Below are positions 28,704 to 37,057 of a stretch of 64,000 nt of DNA, in pieces. The translations under genes were made by a program, and so were the position numbers. Position 1 is the stretch's first letter. The number at the start of each line of letters is the position of its first letter. The stretch lies in assembly GCA_038137215.1 (NCBI GenBank), contig JAYQBG010000001.1, positions 165,546 to 229,545 of the forward strand, given 5' to 3'. Under the pieces are notes generated by a model, which saw only the letters and a program-made list of their open reading frames with translations, was not told where the DNA came from and did not search any database. This stretch comes from JABJAG01 sp038137215. Lineage in GTDB: Bacteria > Pseudomonadota > Alphaproteobacteria > UBA6615.

Positions 28704-28823
28704 ACCCGCGCCGCCGCTGCAAAGGAACGGTTTCCAAGTCCTGCCAAGCGGGTTACAACACGCGCCGGGATTCGACATCCGGCCATTTCTGGTGCGGCAA
28801 AATCCGAAATTTGGGAGAACAAC

Positions 28824-29678
28824 ATGAAACTTTTGCGCTACGGACCGGCGGGCAAAGAAAAGCCCGGCCTGCTCGACGACAACGGCAACATTCGCGACCT
28901 GTCCAAGGTCGTTGATGACATCACCCCGGACGTTCTGTCCCCTCGCGGTCTGGCCGCCATCCGCAAGCGCGACCCCAAGCGCCTGCCGCTGGTCAAGGGC
29001 CGTCCGCGCATTGGTGCCCCTGTGGTCGAGCGCCGCGTCTTCGCCATCGGCCTGAACTACGCCAAGCACGCCGCCGAAGCCGGGATGAAGATTCCCGATG
29101 AGCCGATCCTGTTCACTAAGACCTGCCCGCTGACCGGTCCGAATGATCGCATCGTGCTGCCGAAGGGCGCCAAGAAGGGCGACTGGGAAGTCGAACTCTG
29201 CTTCGTGATGGGCCGCAAGGCGCAGTATGTCAGCAAGAAGGATGCGCTGAAATACGTGGCCGGTTACGCTGCGGGCAACGACGTGTCCGAACGCAGCTAT
29301 CAGATAGAACGCGGCGGACAATGGGTGAAGGGCAAGAGCTCCGACACCTTCGGCCCTCTTGGCCCGTGGCTGGTGACCACCGATGAGATCAAGAACCCGC
29401 AGCGCCTCAATGTCTGGCTCGACGTCAACGGCGAGCGCATGCAGGAAGAGTCCACCAAGGACATGATCTTCTCCTGCGCCGACATCATCAGCTACCTGTC
29501 GAACATGATCACCCTGCATCCGGGTGACGTTATCTACTCGGGCACCCCGTCGGGCGTCGGCCTGGGGATGAAGCCGAAGCCGAAATTCCTGAAGCCGGGC
29601 GATGTGATCACCATGGGCATCGACGGCCTGGGCGAACACAAGAACAAGGTTGTGAGCTGGGACGGCAAATCCAAGTAA
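28824..29678 (+). CDS. fumarylacetoacetate hydrolase-family protein
   Basis: 284 residues with GGGAG 8 bases before the ATG. The FAH domain shows GLNYAKHAAEAG, EPILFTK, the metal ligands in WEVELCFVMGR, YAAGNDVSER, and the C-terminal GDVIYSGTPSGVGLG. Members hydrolyse or isomerise 2-hydroxy-diene or acylpyruvate products of aromatic breakdown. The substrate cannot be told. A strong hairpin terminator follows 27 bases after the stop, so this gene ends its transcript. It is clearly different from the second FAH gene at 62658. Confidence 0.9.
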   Translation: MKLLRYGPAGKEKPGLLDDNGNIRDLSKVVDDITPDVLSPRGLAAIRKRDPKRLPLVKGRPRIGAPVVERRVFAIGLNYAKHAAEAGMKIPDEPILFTKTCPLTGPNDRIVLPKGAKKGDWEVELCFVMGRKAQYVSKKDALKYVAGYAAGNDVSERSYQIERGGQWVKGKSSDTFGPLGPWLVTTDEIKNPQRLNVWLDVNGERMQEESTKDMIFSCADIISYLSNMITLHPGDVIYSGTPSGVGLGMKPKPKFLKPGDVITMGIDGLGEHKNKVVSWDGKSK

Positions 29679-29704
29679 GTAGGTTTCACAAACAGGAATC
29701 AGAA

Positions 29705-29737
29705 AGGGCCGCACAAACGTGCGGCCCTCTTTCTTTT
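29705..29737 (+). terminator. Rho-independent terminator after the FAH gene
   Basis: A 10-bp perfect stem (29705-29714 with 29719-29728) closes an AAAC loop and is followed by a T-rich run CTTTCTTTTT to about 29737. It lies 27 bases after the FAH stop. Confidence 0.9.
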
Positions 29738-29744
29738 TGCCTTG

Positions 29745-29823
29745 GCCCTCACCCTGAGCCTGACGAAGGGCGAGGGCGACAACCTCATGTTTCGACAAGC
29801 TCAGCGTGAGGCCATCTTCTGAC
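29745..29823 (+). repeat. 79-base double-hairpin repeat, copy A
   Basis: Two adjoining imperfect hairpins: CCCTCACCCT pairing with AGGGCGAGGG, then CCTCA pairing with TGAGG around a TTTCGACAAGCTCAG loop region. The reverse complement of 59320-59398 matches it over the full 79 bases without gaps, about 64 identical by eye. It lies between convergent genes, just after a terminator. The loop phrase TTCGACAAGCTCAG is one I recall from intergenic repeats in many alphaproteobacteria. Confidence 0.8.
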
Positions 29824-29843
29824 AAAGCCGTCCGACAACACCC

Positions 29844-30849
29844 CTACTCCAGCGCGGGCATGACTTCATCCCGGAAGGTGCGGAGCGATTCCCGAGAACC
29901 GGTGATATCGATCAGTAGGACATTCTCGATCCCGCCCTCACGCGTGCGCGACAGGCGGTCGAGGATTTCCTCCGGCGGGCCGATCAGTGCGCCGTCCTCG
30001 GTCGCAAGGGCGGGTGTCGTTGTATTGCAGCATGGTCGATTGGGGGCCACCGCCCTTGCGGATCCGCGACAGGCGCGAGATACCGCTGAGCAGGCGCGAG
30101 CGCTGCTGGTGTGCTTCCTCGCGCTCGGCTTCGGTGAGGGTGATGTGCAGCGCACGAGCCACCGCAACGTTCATGGGATCGAAGGTCCCGCCGGACGCTT
30201 CGACGGCGTTCCGATAGGTCTCGAACCGTTCCTGGATCGCCGAGAAGGAGGCGATCTGATCGAGCAACAGGTTGAACCGGTTCTCGGCCGCCCAGGTCAG
30301 GCCCTCTTCACTGCCCGCCGCCAGCCAGAGCGGCGGATGCGGGTGCTGGATCGGCGGCGGCTCGACGACGATATCCTGAAAGGTCCAGTGCTTGCCGATA
30401 CGGGTGAAGCGTTCTTCCGAGGTCCAGGCGCGGCGGATCACATCGAGAGATTCCAGAAACAGCTCCTGGGCCTCATCGGCCTTCACATTGAAACCGTGGA
30501 ACTCGTTGGCGCGGTAGCCCTTGCCGACCCCGAAATCCAGACGCCCGCCCGACAGCAGATCGACCGTCGCGGCCTGCTCGGCCAGCAGGACCGGATTGTG
30601 CCATGGCAGAACGACGACCGCTGTGCCCAGCCGCATCCTTTGCGTCCGCGCCGCCAGATAGGTCAACAGGTTGAGCGAGGCAGCGACCTGACCGAAGCCG
30701 GTGAAGTGATGCTCCACCAGAAAGACCGAGTGGTAGTCCAGATCCTCGGCTTCGACGATATAGTCAATGAAATCGCGATAACCCTGGGTGCTGTCCCGGG
30801 CCACCCCGCCAAGACGCGAGGATGCCCCGCCAAACAGTCCGAATTTCAT
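29844..30849 (-). pseudogene. LLM-class flavin-dependent oxidoreductase, frameshifted
   Basis: The N-terminal 278 or so residues (MKFGLFGGASSRLGG ... GGGPQSTMLQYND) are a normal luciferase-like monooxygenase with VEHHFTGFG, LGTAVVVLPWHNPVLLAEQ and LDFGVGKGYRANEF. Near 30017-30022 the frame shifts: one frame runs into a nonsense tail ending at 29938, while the next frame continues the family's C-terminus (ALATEDGALIGPPEEILDRL ... EVMPALE) to a TAG at 29844. The change equals one surplus base in a C-rich stretch. The intact enzyme would use reduced flavin and O2. Either a sequencing error or recent decay. Confidence 0.85.
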
Positions 30850-30873
30850 GACAGCGACCCGAGACGGTACACG

Positions 30874-31875
30874 CTAATTGCGCACACGCTCGGGCTTACC
30901 TGTCTTGGTCGAGGTCGCCAGCGCTTCGAGCACGGCCACATTCTCGATCCGTTCCGCATTGGTGAAGCGATAGGGCTTCTTGCCGGCCACCGCATCGGCC
31001 CAGGCCTCGAAGTTCATCTTCACCGTATCGCGCGGCTTGTAGATTTTTGTCGTCCGCTTCCCGTCGACTGTACCGATCGTCATGTGGGTGTCGCCCGGAT
31101 TCTCCGGATGCGCCATCTCGTGAATGTCCACCCAGGCCTTGTCACCGAAGACCGTCAGGCGGCCATAGAAGGGCGTGATCGAGACGACGTTGATGGTCCC
31201 CATGGTACCGTCCTTGAAGGTGAACTGGGTCGAAGCGACATCACCGCTCGGCAGATCGAGGACCCGGCGGTCGGAGATCGCGCGGATCTGCTGGATCGGC
31301 CCGAACATGCTGATGAACAGATCGGTCAGATGCACACCCATCCCGGTCCAGCCGGCGGCGGGCGCATCCTTGGGATTGCCGCGCCAGTTGTCCTTCTTCA
31401 TGTCCTTGAACTTGTCGTGGGAGAAATTGCCTTCCACGGCGACGATGGTACCGAGTTCCTTCTTGGCCACCATGTCGGCCAGCTTTTCCATGGCCGTTTC
31501 GTAGCGACGCTCATGGCCGAGCCCGAGCACTAGACCTTTTTTCTCGCAGGCCCGGACCATGCGCTTGGCACTGGCGGCTGTCAGCGAGAGCGGCTTCTCA
31601 CAGAAAATCTGCTTGTTGGCCTTCACCGCACGCAGCACAAGCTCTTCATGGGTGGAGTGGGGCGTGGTGAGGATGACACCTTCGATTTCCGGGTCGTCCA
31701 GGGCGTCCTGAAAGTCCTTGATAAGCTTATACCCGGTCGCCTTGGCGTGCTTGCGGACCGCCGCCGTCGGCTTCAACTCGACCCCGGCGACAACCTTCAT
31801 CTTGCGGCTGCTTTGCAGCACAGCGGCAACGTGTTGCCCCCACCAACCGAGACCGACAACAGCAACCTTCAACAT
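30874..31875 (-). CDS. Gfo/Idh/MocA-family oxidoreductase
   Basis: 333 residues from ATG 31875, which is preceded by GGGGAG; the longer ORF start at 31926 is not supported. An N-terminal Rossmann fold (VAVVGLGWWGQHVAAVLQ) and the family's EKP motif (CEKPLSLTAASAKRMV) are present, followed by a C-terminal alpha/beta dimer domain. It should use NAD(P)H on a sugar-like or cyclic polyol substrate, which is not identifiable. It lies 24 bases upstream of the LLM gene on the same strand, so they are probably cotranscribed. Confidence 0.88.
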   Translation of the reverse strand: MLKVAVVGLGWWGQHVAAVLQSSRKMKVVAGVELKPTAAVRKHAKATGYKLIKDFQDALDDPEIEGVILTTPHSTHEELVLRAVKANKQIFCEKPLSLTAASAKRMVRACEKKGLVLGLGHERRYETAMEKLADMVAKKELGTIVAVEGNFSHDKFKDMKKDNWRGNPKDAPAAGWTGMGVHLTDLFISMFGPIQQIRAISDRRVLDLPSGDVASTQFTFKDGTMGTINVVSITPFYGRLTVFGDKAWVDIHEMAHPENPGDTHMTIGTVDGKRTTKIYKPRDTVKMNFEAWADAVAGKKPYRFTNAERIENVAVLEALATSTKTGKPERVRN

Positions 31876-32009
31876 CAGATGACACTCCCCAAAATTCATT
31901 ATTTGCCCCGGACGGGGCTTGCGCAAAGGTTAGCATGGCGGCTATCGGACACAAACCTGCCGCGCTAGATTGCGTGCTTCTTGCACCCGTACTGCATCCG
32001 GAAATCGCC

Positions 32010-32435
32010 ATGTCCGGTATGACCGCCGAAACATTCAATGAACTCACCCGCCGCGAGTTGCCCCTGGCCGTTCAGGCCGGGTGCCATGCCGAAACGATCG
32101 GCGATGGGACCGCGCGGGTGCGCCTGCCCTTCAAGCCGGACCTGACACGGCCCGGCGGCACGATCAGCGGTCCGGCCATGATGGCCCTGACCGATTACGG
32201 CATGTACGCAGCCCTGCTTGGCGCCATCGGCGAAGTTGCCCTGGCGGTCACGACAAACCTGAACATCAACTTCCTGCGCAAACCCGAACCCGTCGATATG
32301 ATCGCCGACTGCAAGGTCCTGAAACTGGGGCGCCGGCTTGCCGTGATCGAAGTCACGATCTATTCCGAAGGTCTGGACGACCCCATTGCCCACGCGACGG
32401 GCACCTATTCGATCCCACCCGACACTGTCACCTAA
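32010..32435 (+). CDS. PaaI-type hot-dog thioesterase
   Basis: 141 residues from the ATG at 32010; the frame is open back to 31935, but that start would leave an unusual 25-residue N-terminus. The hot-dog signature is RPGGTISGPAMMALTDYGMYAALL, with the central Asp, followed by TTNLNINFLRKP. Members hydrolyse acyl-CoA or hydroxyphenylacetyl-CoA thioesters. The CoA lyase gene begins 53 bases downstream on the same strand, so both may serve the same acyl-CoA pathway. Confidence 0.85.
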   Translation: MSGMTAETFNELTRRELPLAVQAGCHAETIGDGTARVRLPFKPDLTRPGGTISGPAMMALTDYGMYAALLGAIGEVALAVTTNLNINFLRKPEPVDMIADCKVLKLGRRLAVIEVTIYSEGLDDPIAHATGTYSIPPDTVT

Positions 32436-32488
32436 CACGTCACCTGACACGTCAAGCAGAGAGCCAACCGCTGATACCGGAGACACAT

Positions 32489-33334
32489 ATGTCCGTCATT
32501 CAATCGCGCCGCAGTTTCATCTTCTCGCCAGGCACCGATCCTTCCATGTTCGGCAAGGCCCTGGCCTCAGGCGCAGATATCGTCTGCGTCGAACTGGAAG
32601 ATGGCGTCGCCCCGCAGCACAAGGACGCCGCCCGCGAGAACATGCTGGGTATTTTCGCCGAACCCCAGGCCGATGACGGCGTGGAGCGCATCGTACGGAT
32701 CAATATGCTCGGCTCACCCGAAGGAGAAGCCGACCTCAGCGCCGTCCTCGACTCTGCGTCCCCGCCGCCAGCCCTGATGTTGCCGAAGGTCAATGCACCC
32801 GAAGAAGTCCGGCGCGTGGCCGAAGCTCTTGAGGGCGTCGGACACACGACGCGCCTGCAGGTCATCATCGAGACCAATCCGGGCCTCGAAGCGGCCTATG
32901 AAATCGCGCAGGCGAGCAAGCGCGTTGATGCGCTGCTCTTCGGAGGCGTCGATCTCGCCGCCGATCTGCGCTGCGCCTATGGCTGGGAGTCCCTGCTCTA
33001 TGCCCGCTCGCGGGTGGTACATGCGGCCGCCGGCGCCGGCATTGATGTGATCGACGTGCCCTGGCTCGATCTGGGCGATGAAGGCGGTTTGCGGCAGGAA
33101 GCCGAAGCGAGCGCACGGCTGGGCTTCACCGGCAAAGGGTCGATTCATCCCAAACAGATCGCCATGATCAACGCGATCTTTTCGCCCAGCACGGAAGAGG
33201 TCGCTTATGCGAAAAAAGTTGTCGCGGCCTTTGCCGAAGCGGATTCCGGCCTGGTGGTTGTGGACGGCAAGCTGATCGAATTGCCGGTCCTGCGATCCAT
33301 GGAGCGTATTCTGGCGAAGGCCGAACGGCTTTAG
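32489..33334 (+). CDS. HpcH/HpaI-CitE family CoA-ester lyase
   Basis: 281 residues from ATG 32489 with GGAG 6 bases ahead. The TIM-barrel aldolase signature is RRSFIFSPGTDPSMFGKAL, then CVELEDGVAP with metal-binding Glu/Asp, VIIETNPGLEAAYEIA, and GSIHPKQI near the C-terminus. This fits citrate lyase beta-like, malyl-CoA or methylmalyl-CoA lyases, and beta-methylmalyl-type thioesterases. The precise acyl-CoA is undetermined. Confidence 0.88.
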   Translation: MSVIQSRRSFIFSPGTDPSMFGKALASGADIVCVELEDGVAPQHKDAARENMLGIFAEPQADDGVERIVRINMLGSPEGEADLSAVLDSASPPPALMLPKVNAPEEVRRVAEALEGVGHTTRLQVIIETNPGLEAAYEIAQASKRVDALLFGGVDLAADLRCAYGWESLLYARSRVVHAAAGAGIDVIDVPWLDLGDEGGLRQEAEASARLGFTGKGSIHPKQIAMINAIFSPSTEEVAYAKKVVAAFAEADSGLVVVDGKLIELPVLRSMERILAKAERL

Positions 33335-33444
33335 AGGCTGTTCCGTCCCGGCATGACTGAATCGGGCTTCCCCCACTCCCCTGCTGGAGAATTTGCGGGT
33401 ATGCTGTTCGTGAGGAACGAATCTTTTTTTTGGGGGAACAGAAA

Positions 33445-34512
33445 ATGCCAGACGACGCCAAGCCGATGCAGCGATTTACGCGCGATATGATCGAGGCCTT
33501 CATGGCCCGTTGCCTTGCCGCCACGGGCATGCCCGATGCCGATGCCGCGACCGTTGCCCACCTGATGGCCGAGGCGGATATGCTCGGCAAGGATTCCCAC
33601 GGCATCTTCCGGCTGCCCGGCTATATCGGACGCCTGAAAGCAGGCGGCTTCAATCCGACCCCCGAGATGAAGGTGGAGCGTGAGTTCGCCGCCACCGCGC
33701 TGCTCGACGGCGACAACGGCATGGGACATCTGGTGGTGAAGAAGGCCGCCGATATGGCCATCGAAAAGGCCAGGACCGCCGGGGTCGGCTGGGTCGGCCT
33801 GCATCATTCGAACCACGCCGGCGCCGCGTCGGTCTATTCGAACATGGCCATGGAACACAACATGATCGGGTTATATGTGGCGGTGGGCAGTGCCAATCAC
33901 CTGCCGCCCTGGGGCGGGACGGAGATGCTGCTCTCGACCAACCCCATCGCGGTTTCGATTCCCGGCGACAAGGAAGACGCCATCATCCTCGATATGGCGA
34001 CAACGGTGACCTCCTACGGCAAGGTCAAGGTCTATGCCCAGCGCGGGATGGAGATGCCCGAAGGCTGGATGCTGAACCGGGACGGCACGCCACTGACCGA
34101 CGCCAGCAAAGCCGATACCGGGTTCCTGCTGCCCATCGGTGGCCCGAAAGGTTATGGCCTGGCCCTGATCTTCGGCATCCTGGGCGGCACCCTGAACGGC
34201 GCCAATTTCGGACGAAACGTCGTCGATATGAACGCAGATGCGTCGTCCGTGACAAACACCGGCCAGTTCTATCTAGCGATCAATATCGAGGCCTTCATCG
34301 ACCCGGCCGAGTTCAAGCGCGAGATCGACGAGGTAATCAAGCAGATGCGCGGTTCCCCCACCATGGGTGGCTTCGACCGGGTGCGTCTGCCGGGTGAATC
34401 GGCTCATGCAGCCTATCGCGAGCGCACGGCCGAGGGTGTTCCGATGCCCGACCCGCTGCTGGAGAATCTGGCCAAGGTTGCCGACGATCTTGGCGTGGAC
34501 AAGCTCGACTGA
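33445..34512 (+). CDS. Ldh/MDH2-family NAD(P)-dependent dehydrogenase
   Basis: 355 residues from ATG 33445 behind a GGGGGAA site; an upstream TTG at 33430 is possible. It belongs to the malate/L-lactate/ureidoglycolate dehydrogenase family, not the Rossmann type: DSHGIFRLPGYIGRLKAGG, HHSNHAGAA, STNPIAVSIPG and GPKGYGLALIFGILGG are its signature blocks. It reduces or oxidises 2-hydroxy acids. It starts 110 bases after the CoA lyase and is followed 41 bases later by a DMT exporter gene, suggesting a metabolic unit 32010-35423. Confidence 0.9.
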   Translation: MPDDAKPMQRFTRDMIEAFMARCLAATGMPDADAATVAHLMAEADMLGKDSHGIFRLPGYIGRLKAGGFNPTPEMKVEREFAATALLDGDNGMGHLVVKKAADMAIEKARTAGVGWVGLHHSNHAGAASVYSNMAMEHNMIGLYVAVGSANHLPPWGGTEMLLSTNPIAVSIPGDKEDAIILDMATTVTSYGKVKVYAQRGMEMPEGWMLNRDGTPLTDASKADTGFLLPIGGPKGYGLALIFGILGGTLNGANFGRNVVDMNADASSVTNTGQFYLAINIEAFIDPAEFKREIDEVIKQMRGSPTMGGFDRVRLPGESAHAAYRERTAEGVPMPDPLLENLAKVADDLGVDKLD

Positions 34513-34553
34513 ACGATTCCACGACGCCTGACGCCCCCGGGGGAGCCAAAACC

Positions 34554-35423
34554 GTGACGCCGGTGATCCGGGCGGTCTTCTGGATGACCGGAACGCTGCT
34601 GTCCTTCTCGCTGATGGCCGTTGCCGTCCGCGAAATCTCGCAGGACATTCACAGCTTTCAGATCATGCTGTTCCGCAGTATCGGGGCGCTGGTCATCCTG
34701 TTGCCGTTTGCGCTGAGAGCCGGCACGGCGGTCTGGCGAACAACGCGGATGGGAACCCAGTTCGGCCGCAACCTGGTGCATTTTGCCGCCCAACTCGGCT
34801 GGATCACCGGGATCGGGCTGTTGCCCCTGGCCGAAGTCTTCGCGATCGAATTCACGACCCCGATCTGGGCGACAATTCTCGCCGTACTCTTCCTGGGCGA
34901 GCGTCTCAACCGGGGTCGGATCGTCGCACTGGTCTTCGGATTTGTCGGCATCCTGGTGATCCTGCGTCCGGGTTTCGCGGTGATCGAACCCGGCGCCTTT
35001 GCAGTCCTCGGGGCCGCGGTCGGTTTCGCGATCACCCTGACCCTGACCAAATTCCTCACACGGACGGATTCGCCGATGACGATCCTGCTGTACATGTCCG
35101 TGATTCAACTGCCGCTGGGAATATTGCTTTCGGCCTTTGTCTGGGTGACGCCAAGCCTGCTGCAGCTGTTCTGGCTGATGGTGATCGGAGCGGTCGGGCT
35201 GTCGGCCCATTTCTGCACCGCCAAGGCATTGTCCTTGGCGGATCAGACCATCGTGGTACCCATGGATTTCATGCGCCTGCCGCTGATCGTTCTGGTCGGC
35301 CTGGCGCTCTACAGCGAATCCGCCGAACTTCTGGTACTCGCCGGGGCCGGGCTGATCTTTCTCGGGAACTACTATTCGATCGTCCGCGAAAACCGGCGCA
35401 AGCCGAACGAAGGTCCGGCCTGA
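34554..35423 (+). CDS. DMT-superfamily (EamA) transporter
   Basis: 289 residues with GTG start behind GGGGGAG. Ten hydrophobic segments are arranged as two EamA repeats; LAEVFAIEFTTPIWATILAVLFLGERL marks the end of the first repeat and LADQTIVVPMDFMRLP the second. Such proteins export metabolites, amino acids or drugs, and the direction and substrate cannot be told. A 170-base gap with an AT-rich inverted repeat follows. Confidence 0.88.
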   Translation: MTPVIRAVFWMTGTLLSFSLMAVAVREISQDIHSFQIMLFRSIGALVILLPFALRAGTAVWRTTRMGTQFGRNLVHFAAQLGWITGIGLLPLAEVFAIEFTTPIWATILAVLFLGERLNRGRIVALVFGFVGILVILRPGFAVIEPGAFAVLGAAVGFAITLTLTKFLTRTDSPMTILLYMSVIQLPLGILLSAFVWVTPSLLQLFWLMVIGAVGLSAHFCTAKALSLADQTIVVPMDFMRLPLIVLVGLALYSESAELLVLAGAGLIFLGNYYSIVRENRRKPNEGPA

Positions 35424-35501
35424 CGCATCGCCAAGCGGACGCTGACCACCCGGAAGGTGCGCAGCACGCCGTCGTGTTCGGTCGATGACATGACTCGGTC
35501 G

Positions 35502-35553
35502 CCAGTTATTCATAATTATAATCATAATACTGATGATTAATACAAATAACCGG
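35502..35553. other. AT-rich inverted repeat between DMT gene and tRNA-Gly
   Basis: Arms CCAGTTATT (35502-35510) and AATAACCGG (35545-35553) pair with one mismatch around 34 bases that are nearly all A or T and include ATTATAAT and TGATGATTAAT. The composition contrasts sharply with the GC-rich surroundings. It lies downstream of both the DMT gene and the tRNA gene (opposite strand). No function is established. Confidence 0.5.
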
Positions 35554-35596
35554 AAATCCGCGTCGGATGCCGATGAGACCGATGTTAACGGGGAGT

Positions 35597-35670
35597 TGGA
35601 GCGGGTGAAGGGAATCGAACCCTCGTCGTAAGCTTGGGAAGCTTCTGCTCTACCATTGAGCTACACCCGC
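35597..35670 (-). tRNA. tRNA-Gly(CCC)
   Basis: Read on the minus strand, a full cloverleaf is seen: acceptor GCGGGTG/CACCCGC, D-stem GCTC/GAGC, anticodon loop TTCCCAA with anticodon CCC, T-arm GAGGG-TTCGATT-CCCTT, discriminator T and encoded CCA (35597-35599). Seventy-one bases plus CCA. The discriminator U and the sequence overall fit glycine. No duplicate of its 3' end was found in the window, so there is no sign of an integrated element. Confidence 0.95.
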
Positions 35671-35846
35671 CGCGCGAGGCGCAGTTCTATCGTGAAGCCC
35701 CCCGGCGACGCAAGAAAGCTGATATCTCCCGACATCGTGGCTCCCCCAAAAGACGCAATGTGCCACACTGGACTTTTGGGTCTGCTTGTTGCCAAATTCG
35801 CCCGTAAATTCACCCCGGTGCGAGTCGGGGCGTTGGGAACACAGGC

Positions 35847-36239
35847 ATGTACACGCAAAAAACACAGAACATCTCGGTCACCGTCACGCCCATCTATCTG
35901 GAAGACCAGTCGGAGCCCGACGAAGACCACTATGTCTGGGCCTATCAGGTGCGGATCGAGAATGACGGCTTCGAGACCGTTCAGTTGCGTTCGCGCCACT
36001 GGCGGATCACCGACGCCAATGGCGTGGTTCAGGAGGTCCGCGGTGCGGGCGTGGTTGGTGAGCAGCCGGTGCTCGAACCCGGCGAATCCTTCGAATACAC
36101 CAGCGGCACCCCGCTGAACGCGCCTTCGGGTATCATGGTCGGCTCCTACGAGATGCAAACCGATGAAGGTGATCTGATCGAGGTGGACATTCCCGCGTTC
36201 TCGCTGGACAGTCCGCATCAGGTGGTACGTCCAAACTAG
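35847..36239 (+). CDS. apaG: ApaG/DUF525 domain protein
   Basis: 130 residues, the length of ApaG. A single beta-sandwich domain is indicated by YVWAYQVRIENDG, LRSRHWRITDANG, GEQPVLEPGESFEYTSGTPL and GIMVGSYEMQ, all diagnostic. ApaG has been linked to cobalt and magnesium efflux in Salmonella, but its biochemical role is not settled. The gene lies between tRNA-Gly (opposite strand) and folE. Confidence 0.94.
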   Translation: MYTQKTQNISVTVTPIYLEDQSEPDEDHYVWAYQVRIENDGFETVQLRSRHWRITDANGVVQEVRGAGVVGEQPVLEPGESFEYTSGTPLNAPSGIMVGSYEMQTDEGDLIEVDIPAFSLDSPHQVVRPN

Positions 36240-36329
36240 AAATCGTTTGGAATTGATCCAAGTTAGGTACTTCCGGCGTAAAAAATTTTTGACAGCGCCG
36301 CCGCCATCCCTGCAAGTACGGAATAGACC

Positions 36330-36941
36330 ATGGCTGAAGACAACCCCCGCAAGATCGACGCGCCGCAGCGCAGCGAAGCCGAAGATGCCGTGCGCACCCT
36401 GTTGCGCTGGGCCGGCGACGACCCCCACCGCGAGGGTCTGATCGACACCCCGGCCCGGGTGGCGCGCGCCTTCGAACAGTGGTTTGCGGGCTACCGCGAA
36501 GACCCGCTGGAATTCCTCGAGCGCACTTTCGAGGAGGTCGAGGGCTATGACGAGATGGTCGTCCTGCGCGACATCCGCATGGAATCCTACTGTGAGCATC
36601 ACCTGGCGCCGATCCTGGGCAAGATTCATATCGGCTATATGCCCGAAAAACGGGTTGTCGGGATCAGCAAGCTGGCGCGGGTCGCCGATGCCTATGCCAA
36701 ACGCCTGCAAATTCAGGAAAAACTGACTGCGCAAATCGCCAATTGCATCGAGGAAGTCTTGCAGCCCAAGGGCGTGGCCGTGGTGATTGAGGCCGAACAC
36801 CAGTGCATGACCACCCGCGGGGTCCACAAACCCGGCGTGACCATGGTCACCAGCCGCATGACCGGCGCCTTCCGGCAGGGATCGGACACGCGGCGGGAGT
36901 TCTTGTCCTTTATCGGAAATCCAAGTTCCAACGCCGGATAA
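36330..36941 (+). CDS. folE: GTP cyclohydrolase I
   Basis: 203 residues, type IA enzyme. It converts GTP to dihydroneopterin triphosphate, the first step of folate synthesis. Zinc ligands are visible in MESYCEHHLAPI (Cys, His) and the later Cys in EHQCMTTRG; GKIHIGYMP and GISKLARVADAYAKRLQIQE are the conserved core. A TTGACA at 36289-36294 sits 36 bases before the ATG but has no convincing -10, so no promoter is called. Confidence 0.96.
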   Translation: MAEDNPRKIDAPQRSEAEDAVRTLLRWAGDDPHREGLIDTPARVARAFEQWFAGYREDPLEFLERTFEEVEGYDEMVVLRDIRMESYCEHHLAPILGKIHIGYMPEKRVVGISKLARVADAYAKRLQIQEKLTAQIANCIEEVLQPKGVAVVIEAEHQCMTTRGVHKPGVTMVTSRMTGAFRQGSDTRREFLSFIGNPSSNAG

Positions 36942-37057
36942 AGCGCGCTCAACGCTGGACAGACGGGGCATTTTCGCCAATCATCGCGCCGACCGACAAA
37001 GCCCTGTAAGCCCGCCTTGTCAGAACAAGGAAAAATGGACACGGCCCCCGCCGTGTG

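Noticed and set aside
35597..35670. tRNA-Gly as an integration site
   Set aside because: No repeat of its 3' end, no integrase and no phage gene were found in the window.
36289..36317. TTGACA upstream of folE as a sigma-70 promoter
   Set aside because: No acceptable -10 box lies 16-18 bases downstream.
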